From JAUIAI01 sp049680625 (lineage in GTDB: Bacteria; Pseudomonadota; Gammaproteobacteria; Burkholderiales; Burkholderiaceae_E): a stretch of 57,007 nucleotides of DNA. Positions 1 to 9,626 of this stretch are shown piece by piece (positions within the stretch are counted from its first letter, which is position 1; each line of letters starts with the position of its first letter). The stretch is taken from positions 1 to 57,007 of the forward strand of contig JBAUID010000214.1 in NCBI GenBank assembly GCA_049680625.1, written 5' to 3'. The notes beneath the pieces were generated by a model. It searched no databases, was not told the DNA's origin, and saw only the letters and a program-made list of their open reading frames with translations. The position numbers were made by a program, and so were the translations under genes.

Positions 1-313
1 TCAAATTACCTGGCTTCAATTTCGAAATCAGGTAAATGCAATCACAACCCGTAATAAGTCAAAAAGACTAATTACGACTACTACTTTCAAATTTTTAAAG
101 AACAACCCAACTGATCTGAAAGATCAGTTCTCATTCACAAAGGAATGAAGATCAAGCCAATTTACCTGACTTGATCTTCATGCCTCTGATAGCTCTTATG
201 AACACCGATGAGCACCAGACCTCCCCCTAAACTTAGCCTGTGTCTTATTAGCTTCGCTAATAAGTCGTTCGGGCTTCGTTGTCATCAGACATCAGCTGGT
301 CGCTGATGTCTGG
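1..313 (-). other. rRNA operon internal transcribed spacer (tRNA-Ala to 23S side)
   Basis: Non-coding spacer downstream of tRNA-Ala on the minus strand, leading towards a 23S rRNA gene that lies beyond the left edge. It holds a boxA-like antitermination site (92-104). I see no convincing open reading frame in it. No 23S sequence is recognisable inside the window. Confidence 0.8.
92..104 (-). promoter_or_regulatory. boxA antitermination site in the 16S-23S spacer
   Basis: The minus strand reads TGTTCTTTAAAAA, close to the rrn boxA consensus TGCTCTTTAACAA bound by NusB/NusE. A second copy lies in the leader upstream of 16S (2370-2382). A boxA before each large rRNA gene is the usual arrangement in proteobacterial rrn operons. 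Confidence 0.7.
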
Positions 314-389
314 TGGTGGAGGTGAACGGGATCGAACCGATGACCCCCTGCTTGCAAAGCAGGTGCTCTCCCAGCTGAGCTACACCCCC
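314..389 (-). tRNA. tRNA-Ala (anticodon TGC)
   Basis: On the minus strand 76 nt fold as a standard tRNA. The 7-bp acceptor stem starts GGGGGTG and pairs with CACCTCC, with one G-U pair. The D-arm has the usual AGCTCAGCTGGGAGAGC, the anticodon loop reads CTTTGCA with TGC, and the T-arm has GGTTCGATCC. The CCA end is encoded. It sits between tRNA-Ile and the 23S side, as in most proteobacterial rrn operons. Confidence 0.97.
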
Positions 390-397
390 AGGGAAAC

Positions 398-474
398 TGG
401 TGGGTCTAGATGGACTCGAACCATCGACCCCCGCCTTATCAAGACGGTGCTCTAACCAGCTGAGCTACAGACCC
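398..474 (-). tRNA. tRNA-Ile (anticodon GAT)
   Basis: On the minus strand 77 nt fold as a tRNA. Acceptor stem GGGTCTG pairs with TAGACCC, ending in a final G-T pair. The anticodon loop contains GAT within TTGATAA, and the encoded end is ACCA. It lies between 16S and tRNA-Ala with an 8-nt gap to tRNA-Ala, so both are cut from the same rrn transcript. Confidence 0.97.
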
Positions 475-507
475 AGTGCTTCTGGTGTCCGAGCGGTCGC
501 TCGAACT

Positions 508-524
508 ACAGCCGATAAGTGTGG
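508..524 (-). repeat. Downstream arm of the 16S precursor processing stem
   Basis: These 17 bases are the exact reverse complement of 2350-2366 on the other side of the 16S gene. In the transcript the two arms would pair and loop out the 16S rRNA, which is the type of duplex RNase III cuts. The pairing is seen directly; the RNase III role is inferred from other bacteria. Confidence 0.8.
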
Positions 525-547
525 ACGCCTGCACCAGGCGCTTTCTG

Positions 548-2080
<1,533 letters not shown>

Positions 2081-2349
2081 TCTGTGTTTTGTCTCGCCAG
2101 CGATACAAGTACCACTGACAAAACTACTCTTACGAATCTGACATATTTGTGTCTTGTTAGAGGTCTATTCTTGTGAAACAGACCCACAACAATTCACGGA
2201 TGTTCATATTACGTATGAGCGTTTGGTATTTCATAGTGAAAGCCACGAAACCCGAAGGTTTTGTGTTCCTCTGTCCTGACTGGTTACTTCCCCGAGAGGT
2301 TGCACCTGGCTAGTCTTTTGGAGTGCTTTCTGCGCTTTCGCACAAACGC

Positions 2350-2366
2350 CCACACTTATCGGCTGT
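2350..2366 (-). repeat. Upstream arm of the 16S precursor processing stem
   Basis: Exact 17-base reverse complement of 508-524. It lies just downstream of boxA in the leader, about 270 nt before the mature 16S 5' end. The position matches the leader arm of pre-16S processing stems. Confidence 0.8.
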
Positions 2367-2369
2367 AAA

Positions 2370-2382
2370 TTTTTAAAGAGCG
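2370..2382 (-). promoter_or_regulatory. boxA antitermination site in the rrn leader
   Basis: The minus strand reads CGCTCTTTAAAAA, which matches the core CTTTAA of rrn boxA. It lies about 200 nt downstream of the predicted P1 start and immediately upstream of the processing-stem arm. Confidence 0.75.
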
Positions 2383-2590
2383 AGTTACCGGCAAGACTTA
2401 CCTGACTGGGACGACCGGGACACACTAGCGTGCGAGACTGATACCGGTTTGATCCGGCGGCGTCGCGCAATACTTGGGGCAGTCTTATTTGACTGCCTAG
2501 TACCTAGCTGATGAGCCCTGGCCTGCCCTCTCAGGCCACCTCAGACTGAAGCGTCTGAAGCTGTTGCCTTGCGAGCAACAAAGAAGCGGA

Positions 2591-2619
2591 ATTATGGGGG
2601 TCAAATTTGGGGGTGTCAA
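2591..2619 (-). promoter_or_regulatory. rrn P1 promoter (sigma-70)
   Basis: The minus strand has a perfect -35 box TTGACA (2619-2614), a 17-bp spacer, and a near-perfect -10 box CATAAT (2596-2591). An AT-rich stretch directly upstream (about 2620-2645) could be an UP element. The transcript would start near 2584 and run about 500 nt before the mature 16S. The rest of 2081-2590 is leader with no believable gene. Confidence 0.85.
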
Positions 2620-2714
2620 CAGATTTGGCAAATTTATTTACTGCCGCTTGCTGCTGATTTGCTGCCAATGACACCGGTGTGAACTGATGCCATCTGAAAC
2701 CCGTCTGAATCTCA

Positions 2715-2753
2715 CTTGTCGCTGTGACTTGTCGCTGTGACTTGTCCCTGTGA
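2715..2753. repeat. Three tandem copies of a 13-bp unit
   Basis: The unit cttgtcgctgtga occurs at 2715-2727 and 2728-2740, with a one-mismatch third copy at 2741-2753. It lies about 100 bp upstream of the rrn P1 promoter, in the non-coding space (2640-3053) between that promoter and paaI. Apart from this repeat and the P1 upstream region, I see nothing clear in that space. Confidence 0.85.
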
Positions 2754-3053
2754 GGTCTGTCTGAATTTCCCCTACTTCTGACCTTCCGGGCTTACCGCTT
2801 CCCGAGAGAGTCGGCATTCTAGAGCATATCGGCGCCGATGCAAGCGGTTTTTTTTAAATAAGTTCGAAAGGACTCGTCGGCCCAAATTTCGTCGGCCCGA
2901 ATTTTGGACGCGGCTCGAGGGCCCGACATGAAGGTCGAATTAAGTCTTTACTGGCAGACCCCGGGGTGTCCGTGACCTCGGCTTACCATCATGCGACGAG
3001 ATGGTCATCAACAGGTTTACCTGGCGAGGTAGACCATAAGCGGGAGAAATTCA

Positions 3054-3533
3054 GTGCCAGTACAAACATCGCAAACGCAGCTTCCCGAGCAACTGAATTC
3101 GGGCGAAACCGAAGCTCAAGCCATTGCACAGGCCGCAGCGCGGGCCATGTGGGCCGACGACACGGCCTCACAAAGCCTGGGTATGCAATTGCTGTCGGTT
3201 GAACCCGGTCGTGCCAGCATGAAAATGACCGTTCGCCCCGATATGACTAACGGCCATGGGATGTGCCACGGTGGTTTCATTTTCCTGCTGGCTGACAGTA
3301 CTTTTGCCTTTGCATGTAACAGTCACAATCAGCGTGCGGTTGCTGCCAGCGCAGAAATTCACTTCCTGTCTTCAGCGCAGCGCAACGACGTATTAAATGC
3401 CGTCGCATCAGAGACGCATCGCGCCGGTCGCAGCGGGGTTTACGACATTCGGGTGACGAACCAGAGTGGCAATTTGATTGCGGTATTTCGCGGCAAATCC
3501 GCAACCATCAAGGGGGAGATCGTAGAATCATGA
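3054..3533 (+). CDS. paaI: PaaI-like hotdog-fold acyl-CoA thioesterase
   Basis: Protein of 159 aa. Members of this family hydrolyse hydroxyphenylacetyl-CoA and related ring-acyl-CoA thioesters, releasing CoA trapped by dead-end intermediates of phenylacetate degradation. The hotdog core is clear: the motif NGHGMCHGGFIFLLAD spans residues 66-81, with the HGG turn and acidic D81 typical of PaaI. The start is GTG, chosen because GGAG lies 7 nt upstream and the length fits the family. It is followed after 50 nt by paaK, the CoA ligase of the same pathway, so the two probably form one operon. The ring-oxidation genes paaABCDE are not in the window. Confidence 0.88.
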   Translation: MPVQTSQTQLPEQLNSGETEAQAIAQAAARAMWADDTASQSLGMQLLSVEPGRASMKMTVRPDMTNGHGMCHGGFIFLLADSTFAFACNSHNQRAVAASAEIHFLSSAQRNDVLNAVASETHRAGRSGVYDIRVTNQSGNLIAVFRGKSATIKGEIVES

Positions 3534-3583
3534 TCGTTAACCGACATTCTTAACCGACATTCCAACCTGGAGCATGCAGGCAA

Positions 3584-4891
3584 ATGAGCAAACAACGATC
3601 GGCCGGCGGGTTTGAACTTGAGGCCGTAGAAACGGCATCTGTTGACGAGTTACGCGCGCTGCAGCTGAAGCGCCTGGAACAAACGCTGCGAAATGCGTAC
3701 GATAAAGTGCCGTTTTACAAGCGACAGTTCGATGCCGCGGGGGTAGCACCGGACGACTTGAAATCGCTGTCAGATCTGAGCAAATTTCCATTTACGGTTA
3801 AAAGTGATCTGCGAGATAACTATCCGTTTGGCATGTTCGCCGTGCCCCGCAATCAGGTTATCCGAATCCACGCATCGAGCGGAACCACGGGCAAGCCAAC
3901 CGTGGTTGGCTATACCCAGGCAGATATTGATACCTGGGCCTCGCTGGTAGCCCGTTCAATCAAAGCGTCCGGGGCGCGGCCCGGTGACATTGCCCATATC
4001 AGTTACGGCTACGGACTATTTACCGGGGGACTCGGCGCGCATTACGGTGCCGAGAAGCTTGGGTTGACCGTGGTGCCGTTTGGGGGTGGGCAGACGGAAC
4101 GCCAGATCCAGTTGATCCAGGACTTCAAACCCGATCTGATCATGGTGACCCCGAGTTACATGCTGGCCATCGCTGACGAAATGGAACGGCTGGGGATTGA
4201 CCCAACATCGACCAGTTTGCGCATTGGCATATTTGGTGCCGAACCGTGGACAAATGAAATGCGGTCGCAAATCGAAGCCCGGGTTGGTATAGACGCGGTT
4301 GATATTTACGGATTGTCGGAAGTGATGGGCCCCGGGGTTGCAAACGAGTGCCTGGAAACCAAGGACGGGCCAACCATCTGGGAAGATCACTTTCTGCCCG
4401 AGATAATTAACCCGGAAACTGGTGAACCAGTTGCCGATGGCGAGTTCGGTGAACTGGTTTTCACGTCATTGACAAAACAAGCACTACCGATAATCCGCTA
4501 CCGCACGCGCGATTTGTCTCGCCTGTTACCCGGTACAGCCCGGACAATGCGCCGCATGGAAAAAATCACCGGCCGCTCTGATGACATGATGATTGTCCGC
4601 GGGGTCAACGTATTCCCGACTCAAATTGAAGAGTTGATCCTGCGCCAGGACAGACTGGCACCGCACTACGTTTGCGTACTTGACAAAGACGGGCCAATGG
4701 ACAAGTTAAGCGTACGCGTTGAGGCCAAAAGTGATGACAATTCTGATGACGCAAAACTAGCTGCGACCCGGCTCGAAACCGATATTAAAAATCTGATCGG
4801 GGTAACGGCAGCGGTTGAAGTCCAGAAAACGGGAAGCATTGCGCGTTCAATGGGAAAAGCCCAACGAGTGATCGATAACCGTAAGCGCTGA
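3584..4891 (+). CDS. paaK: Phenylacetate-CoA ligase
   Basis: Protein of 435 aa, the usual length for PaaK, a cytoplasmic ANL-superfamily adenylate-forming enzyme that makes phenylacetyl-CoA from phenylacetate, ATP and CoA. The ATP-binding P-loop SSGTTGKPTVVGY is at residues 98-110. The later motif RYRTRDLSRLL and the C-terminal GRSDDMMIVRGVNVFP, which opens the AMP-binding C-terminal domain, are both present. Its neighbour paaI encodes the thioesterase of the pathway. Substrate could be another aryl acid, since closely related ligases act on other aromatics. Confidence 0.9.
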   Translation: MSKQRSAGGFELEAVETASVDELRALQLKRLEQTLRNAYDKVPFYKRQFDAAGVAPDDLKSLSDLSKFPFTVKSDLRDNYPFGMFAVPRNQVIRIHASSGTTGKPTVVGYTQADIDTWASLVARSIKASGARPGDIAHISYGYGLFTGGLGAHYGAEKLGLTVVPFGGGQTERQIQLIQDFKPDLIMVTPSYMLAIADEMERLGIDPTSTSLRIGIFGAEPWTNEMRSQIEARVGIDAVDIYGLSEVMGPGVANECLETKDGPTIWEDHFLPEIINPETGEPVADGEFGELVFTSLTKQALPIIRYRTRDLSRLLPGTARTMRRMEKITGRSDDMMIVRGVNVFPTQIEELILRQDRLAPHYVCVLDKDGPMDKLSVRVEAKSDDNSDDAKLAATRLETDIKNLIGVTAAVEVQKTGSIARSMGKAQRVIDNRKR

Positions 4892-4947
4892 CCAGAGTTG
4901 TAAGCAAAGAGTAGTTTTAATTTTTTTAACACCAACCAGGAGCCCAG

Positions 4948-5943
4948 ATGTTCAAAGCTGTCTATCTTGAACAGAAAGATAAAAAAGTCGTCTCGTCAGT
5001 CGCTGAACTTTCCGATGACGCACTGACCGAACACGCGGGAGATGGTGACACCTTCATCGACGTTGAATTTTCAACGATTAACTACAAAGATGGCCTGGCG
5101 ATCTCGAAAGGTGCACCGGTCGTTCGTAAATGGCCAATGGTTCCTGGCATTGATCTTGCCGGCGTCGTGACTCAATGCAACAGTGGAAAGTTCAACCCGG
5201 GTGAAAGGGTTGTGCTCAACGGGTGGGGTGTTGGTGAGGCCCATTGGGGTGGCCTGGCACAAAAGGCCCGGCTGAAATCTGACTGGTTGATTCCACTGCC
5301 GCCGTCGATTTCCAGCGAGCAAGCGATGGCTATTGGCACCGCGGGTTATACCGCGATGTTATGCGTCATGATGCTGGATCGACACGGTGTCCTACCCGGT
5401 GACGGAGACATATTGGTCACCGGCGCCGCCGGTGGGGTTGGCAGTGTTGCTATTTCAGTGCTTTCTTCCCGTGGCTATCGGGTAGTTGCGTCAACTGGAC
5501 GGCTCGAAGAAGCTGACTATCTAAAGGCCATCGGTGCCGCCGAGGTTATCGACCGCACAGAATTGAGTGCCCCGGGAAAACCGGTTCAGAAAGAGCGCTG
5601 GGCCGGGGTTGTCGATTCAGTCGGCTCGTATACGCTGGCCAATGCCTGCGCACAAACCCGTTATCGCGGCACGGTCACCGCCTGCGGCCTCGCACAGGGA
5701 ATGGATTTCCCGGCGACCGTCGCCCCGTTTATCTTGCGCGGTGTGAAACTCATCGGGGTTGATTCTGTCATGTGTCCAAGTGACGATCGCCTGGCGGCCT
5801 GGCAACATCTGGCAACTGATCTGGACATGGACAAGCTGGCGACGATTACCACCCGGGTCAGCCTTGACGAGGCAATTCCCAGTGCCCGCGAAATTCTGAG
5901 CGGCAAGATTCGCGGTCGGCTTGTTGTCGACGTCAATGCCTGA
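4948..5943 (+). CDS. acuI: Acrylyl-CoA reductase family protein (AcuI/YhdH)
   Basis: Protein of 331 aa of the medium-chain dehydrogenase/reductase superfamily. The AcuI/YhdH branch uses NADPH to reduce acrylyl-CoA to propionyl-CoA, which detoxifies acrylate. Seen: an N-terminal GroES-like domain with NYKDGLAI (45-52) and PGIDLAG (66-72), and a Rossmann domain with TGAAGGVGS (158-166). The zinc-ligand residues of true alcohol dehydrogenases are absent, as expected for this branch. A good ribosome site (CAGGAG) precedes the ATG. It follows paaK by 56 nt and overlaps the next gene by 8 nt. Substrate assignment rests on family membership only. Confidence 0.85.
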   Translation: MFKAVYLEQKDKKVVSSVAELSDDALTEHAGDGDTFIDVEFSTINYKDGLAISKGAPVVRKWPMVPGIDLAGVVTQCNSGKFNPGERVVLNGWGVGEAHWGGLAQKARLKSDWLIPLPPSISSEQAMAIGTAGYTAMLCVMMLDRHGVLPGDGDILVTGAAGGVGSVAISVLSSRGYRVVASTGRLEEADYLKAIGAAEVIDRTELSAPGKPVQKERWAGVVDSVGSYTLANACAQTRYRGTVTACGLAQGMDFPATVAPFILRGVKLIGVDSVMCPSDDRLAAWQHLATDLDMDKLATITTRVSLDEAIPSAREILSGKIRGRLVVDVNA

Positions 5944-6553
5944 ACCCGGTGCCAGGCTTGTTGCGGTCTTGCTGGCTGCCGGCGCGGGCCGCCGTTTTGA
6001 CCCAAGCGGCCGTCAAAATAAGTTGCTGGCCAAAATAGACGGCGAGTCCGTTGCTGTTCTTGCTGCCCGTCATCTGTTGGCGGCCGGTTTACCCGTTGTT
6101 GCGGTTGTACGACCCGGCGAGAATTCACCGGCAATTCCCCTGGCTGAGGCGGGATGCGAAGTCATCGTCTGCGAAGACGCAGACCTGGGTATGGGTCACT
6201 CGCTGGCGTATGCAATTGCGAGCGTCCAACGCCAATATAAGCCCGACGGCGTAGTGGTTGCACTTGGGGATATGCCATTTGTCTCACCAGCAACGATAAC
6301 GGCGGTTGCCAGTCAGCTTAGCGCCACTCGCACAATTGTCGCCGCTGCAACGGATGGTATTCGGGGCCATCCGGTGGCGTTCTGGCATACACATTTTGGC
6401 GCTTTATGTGCGCTGCGGGGTGATAACGGTGCCGGCCAGTTGTTGAAACAGTATCCGGTGAGCCTGGTTGACCCGGGTGACAGTGCGGTGATCCGGGACA
6501 TCGACCAAACCGAAGATCTACCCTGGCAAGCGCAAGACACGAAAAAGCAATAA
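5936..6553 (+). CDS. MobA/MocA-like nucleotidyltransferase
   Basis: Protein of 205 aa with a single NTP-transferase fold. N-terminal LLAAGAGRRF binds the nucleotide, followed by a conserved KLL, then ALGDMPF for metal binding and GHPVAF further on. This pattern is that of MocA, which joins CTP or GTP to molybdopterin to mature molybdenum hydroxylases. I chose the ATG at 5936, which overlaps the acuI stop by 8 nt; the frame stays open further upstream only through TTG codons. No molybdenum hydroxylase or XdhC-like gene lies in the window, so its client enzyme is unknown. Confidence 0.75.
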   Translation: MPEPGARLVAVLLAAGAGRRFDPSGRQNKLLAKIDGESVAVLAARHLLAAGLPVVAVVRPGENSPAIPLAEAGCEVIVCEDADLGMGHSLAYAIASVQRQYKPDGVVVALGDMPFVSPATITAVASQLSATRTIVAAATDGIRGHPVAFWHTHFGALCALRGDNGAGQLLKQYPVSLVDPGDSAVIRDIDQTEDLPWQAQDTKKQ

Positions 6554-6631
6554 CCGGCGGTCCAACGGAATTTTGCAACAACCGCCTACGAAAACAGACT
6601 GAAAAAACCACTAACGGAATCAACCAAGCCG

Positions 6632-8521
6632 ATGCCCGCACAAAAAACTAATGCCAGTACCCGGCGAACCGCCCGTGCAACCAAACGTCGCGGGGCCAAT
6701 ACGAAACACCAGGTGACTCCGGCAGTTGCGGCGGGTGCCGCGGTTGTATACGACATCACACCGGTTGACCTGGCCGGCCATTTGTTCGAAGTTCGAATGC
6801 TGATTCACCAGCCGGACCCGGCCGGTCAACGCGTATGGCTGCCTGCCTGGATTCCCGGCAGCTACCTGATCCGCGATTTCGCCCGCAATATTGTGCAAAT
6901 CCGCGCGCACTCGGGCCGGCGTGAGATCACGCTTGAAAAGAATGACAAGCACAGTTGGGTTGCTGCACCAGTTGCTGGCAGCCTGACCATAAGCTACCGG
7001 GTTTACGCCTGGGATTTGTCAGTACGTGGTGCCCATCTCGATCAAAGTCATGGTTTCTTTAACGGCACCAGCATGTTTTTATGTGCTGCCGGCTTCGAAT
7101 CGAGCGCCTGCCAGCTCAACATCCGACCACCTAAGGGAGCCGCTTTTCGCTCATGGCGAGTAGCAACAACAATGCCGCGCGACGGCGCGAAGCTTTGGGG
7201 TTTTGGACGCTACCAGGCAGCCGACTATGACGAACTTATTGACCACCCGGTTGAAATGGGCAACTTCACAACAGATGGTTTTACTGCCGGTGGGGCACGA
7301 CACGAAATTGTTATCAGCGGCAAACACGACACTGACTTCAAGCGACTGATTGCTGACTTGAAACCGATATGTGAAGCGCAGATTAAGCTGTTTGATCCGG
7401 TCGGGAAACGGGCACCAGTAGCGCGATATTTGTTCCTGACAACAGCCGTTGGCGATGGCTATGGCGGCCTCGAGCACCGGGCCAGCACGGCGCTGATTTG
7501 TGCACGCAAGGACTTGCCTTTCAAGTCAATGAAGGGCACACCTGGTGGATACCAGACATTCTTAGGCCTGGCCAGTCATGAGTATTTTCATACCTGGAAT
7601 GTCAAGAGAATTAAGCCAGCGAAATTTGTTCCTTACGAGTTGGCATCGGAAAGCTACACCCGGCTGCTGTGGGTGTTCGAAGGTTTTACGTCTTACTACG
7701 ACGACTTAATGCTCGTGCGCAGTCGCGCAATTGGGGTGGACGACTACTTGAAGCTAGTAGCCCGCAACATTTCTAACATTCAACGCGGCCCGGGACGCCA
7801 TCTGCAAAGCGTCGCCGAATCCAGCTTTGACGCCTGGACCCGGTTCTACAAACAAGATGAAAACGCCGCCAATGCCATCGTCAGCTACTACGGCAAAGGG
7901 GCTATGGTTGCTTTGGCGCTAGACCTGAGCATTCGGGCCAGATCCGGTCATCGCCGATCGCTTGATGATGTCATGCGCCTGCTGTGGCTGCGTTTCGGTA
8001 AAAATTTTGACGCAGAAAAAAATGGCATCGGCGAGTCCGACATCCCCGCCCTGGTCCGCGACGCCACTGGGCTGAATCTGAGCCGACAAATCGAACAATG
8101 GGCCTACGGCACAACAGATATACCGCTAACCCGACTGCTAAAACCTTTTGGCATCAGCATACAAAAATCGCCGTCAGAAAAAGAACCGGTATGGATCGGA
8201 GCACGCACTGTCGAAAGAAACAATCACCTCGTTCTCAGCGCGGTTTACTCAGACGGGCCAGCCCATCGTGCAGGTTTATCCGCGGGGGACAACGTTATTG
8301 CCATAGACGGCGTCAGGGTCGCAACGACGGCTGAACTGTCCGAGCGATTGCACCGGCTTTCGCCTGATCAGAAAATTGAAGTGAGTGCGTTCCGCGCTGA
8401 CTTGCTATTTCAGGTTCAGTTGCAACTGGAAAGCCCGCCAGCCAGTGCGGTTGAATTACAACTGGAAAAACCACGGAAAAAACCAGTCGTGCAATGGCTG
8501 CATCTTGGGAAGTCAGACTGA
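6632..8521 (+). CDS. M61 family metallopeptidase with PDZ domain
   Basis: Protein of 629 aa resembling the glycyl aminopeptidase family M61. The order is an N-terminal beta domain, a central zinc peptidase domain with HEYFHTWN (H316, E317, H320) and third ligand E350 in WVFEGFTSYY, then a C-terminal PDZ domain around residues 510-590. Family members are thought to cleave small N-terminal residues from peptides. The first 35 residues are basic and rich in Thr, Arg and Lys and do not form a signal peptide, so it is probably cytoplasmic. It overlaps pldA by one base (TGATG), suggesting co-translation. Confidence 0.87.
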   Translation: MPAQKTNASTRRTARATKRRGANTKHQVTPAVAAGAAVVYDITPVDLAGHLFEVRMLIHQPDPAGQRVWLPAWIPGSYLIRDFARNIVQIRAHSGRREITLEKNDKHSWVAAPVAGSLTISYRVYAWDLSVRGAHLDQSHGFFNGTSMFLCAAGFESSACQLNIRPPKGAAFRSWRVATTMPRDGAKLWGFGRYQAADYDELIDHPVEMGNFTTDGFTAGGARHEIVISGKHDTDFKRLIADLKPICEAQIKLFDPVGKRAPVARYLFLTTAVGDGYGGLEHRASTALICARKDLPFKSMKGTPGGYQTFLGLASHEYFHTWNVKRIKPAKFVPYELASESYTRLLWVFEGFTSYYDDLMLVRSRAIGVDDYLKLVARNISNIQRGPGRHLQSVAESSFDAWTRFYKQDENAANAIVSYYGKGAMVALALDLSIRARSGHRRSLDDVMRLLWLRFGKNFDAEKNGIGESDIPALVRDATGLNLSRQIEQWAYGTTDIPLTRLLKPFGISIQKSPSEKEPVWIGARTVERNNHLVLSAVYSDGPAHRAGLSAGDNVIAIDGVRVATTAELSERLHRLSPDQKIEVSAFRADLLFQVQLQLESPPASAVELQLEKPRKKPVVQWLHLGKSD

Positions 8522-9588
8522 TGTGGCAATTTCAACCAGTCCCGGCATCAGGAATTCTGATTGTCAGCGCCGCGCTACTCCATTCGACGACTCTCGCCCA
8601 GACTGTTTCCGAACCGGAGCCATCAAGCGTTGCATTGTCCGAGCGGCAACGATGCCTGGCAAATGCACTGGAAACCGCCTATGCGGATGAAACCGCGGCG
8701 ACGCTGCGGGACAAATGTGAAGCCAACGAGCCAATACCGACAACCACAAGCGGCATTCCATTGCCGGAAAAAGTCACCGCGCCACCAATTGAGCGCCGCT
8801 TTGCCAGCGAGGTTGGCTTACTGGTCGATCGCCTCGGCTTTATGCCTCACCGCCCGAACTATCTTCTACCGTGGGCTTATGGTGAAGGGTTTAACACGGT
8901 CGATACGTCATCGACCCGTTCTGAGATCATGTTTCAACTAAGCCTGAAGCTGCCATTCACGATTCGAAGCCTGACTGACAACCCCGATACCCCGGTGATT
9001 TTCTTTGGCTACACAGGCCAGGCCTGGTGGCAGGCCTATAACAGTGATCGCTCCAGCCCGTTTCGCGAATACAACCATTCGCCGGAGGTATTTATGACGC
9101 TTCCTATCCGCTGGCGGCTATTAAACTGGACCGCCAAAGCCGCTGACGTTGGTTTTGAACATCATTCGAACGGTCGCGCCAGTGGCAGCTCACGCAGTTG
9201 GAACCGGGTTTTTGCCAAGCTCGATCTTGAGCATAAAGACGATTACTGGCTGAGTTGGCGATCGTGGTGGCGGATTCCGGAAAGCGAAAAATTAGCGCCA
9301 ACCCAGGCCGAAGGTGATGACAACCCGGATATTTCACGCTACTACGGACATCACGAACTACGCTTTGGCTACAGCTCTTCCGGGTGGAACTGGAACCTCA
9401 TGCTCCGGCGCAGCCTGCGGTCCAACGGCAAAGGTGCCGCTGAGCTAAACCTGAGTTACCCGACTGGCTTCAACCCCCGGACCCGCTGGTATGTCCGCCT
9501 GTTTGACGGCTACGGGGAAAGCCTTATTGACTACAATCGCCGGGTTCGCCGAATTGGCATTGGCTTCATGCTTAATGACTGGTACTAA
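8521..9588 (+). CDS. pldA: Outer-membrane phospholipase A
   Basis: Protein of 355 aa. OMPLA is a 12-stranded outer-membrane barrel that hydrolyses misplaced phospholipids in the outer leaflet. The catalytic triad is visible: HHSNG gives H214 and S216, and RSWNR gives N228, exactly the spacing of H142, S144 and N156 in E. coli PldA. The N-terminus is a signal peptide ending near TLAQTVSE. The C-terminus alternates aromatic residues and ends in WY, as outer-membrane barrels do. The ATG at 8521 overlaps the previous stop; an upstream in-frame ATG would spoil the signal peptide. About 100 residues precede the barrel, as in betaproteobacterial homologues. Confidence 0.93.
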   Translation: MWQFQPVPASGILIVSAALLHSTTLAQTVSEPEPSSVALSERQRCLANALETAYADETAATLRDKCEANEPIPTTTSGIPLPEKVTAPPIERRFASEVGLLVDRLGFMPHRPNYLLPWAYGEGFNTVDTSSTRSEIMFQLSLKLPFTIRSLTDNPDTPVIFFGYTGQAWWQAYNSDRSSPFREYNHSPEVFMTLPIRWRLLNWTAKAADVGFEHHSNGRASGSSRSWNRVFAKLDLEHKDDYWLSWRSWWRIPESEKLAPTQAEGDDNPDISRYYGHHELRFGYSSSGWNWNLMLRRSLRSNGKGAAELNLSYPTGFNPRTRWYVRLFDGYGESLIDYNRRVRRIGIGFMLNDWY

Positions 9589-9626
9589 GCCCAGCAGAAC
9601 TGGCAGCTGTCGCATAGCATTGCTCG

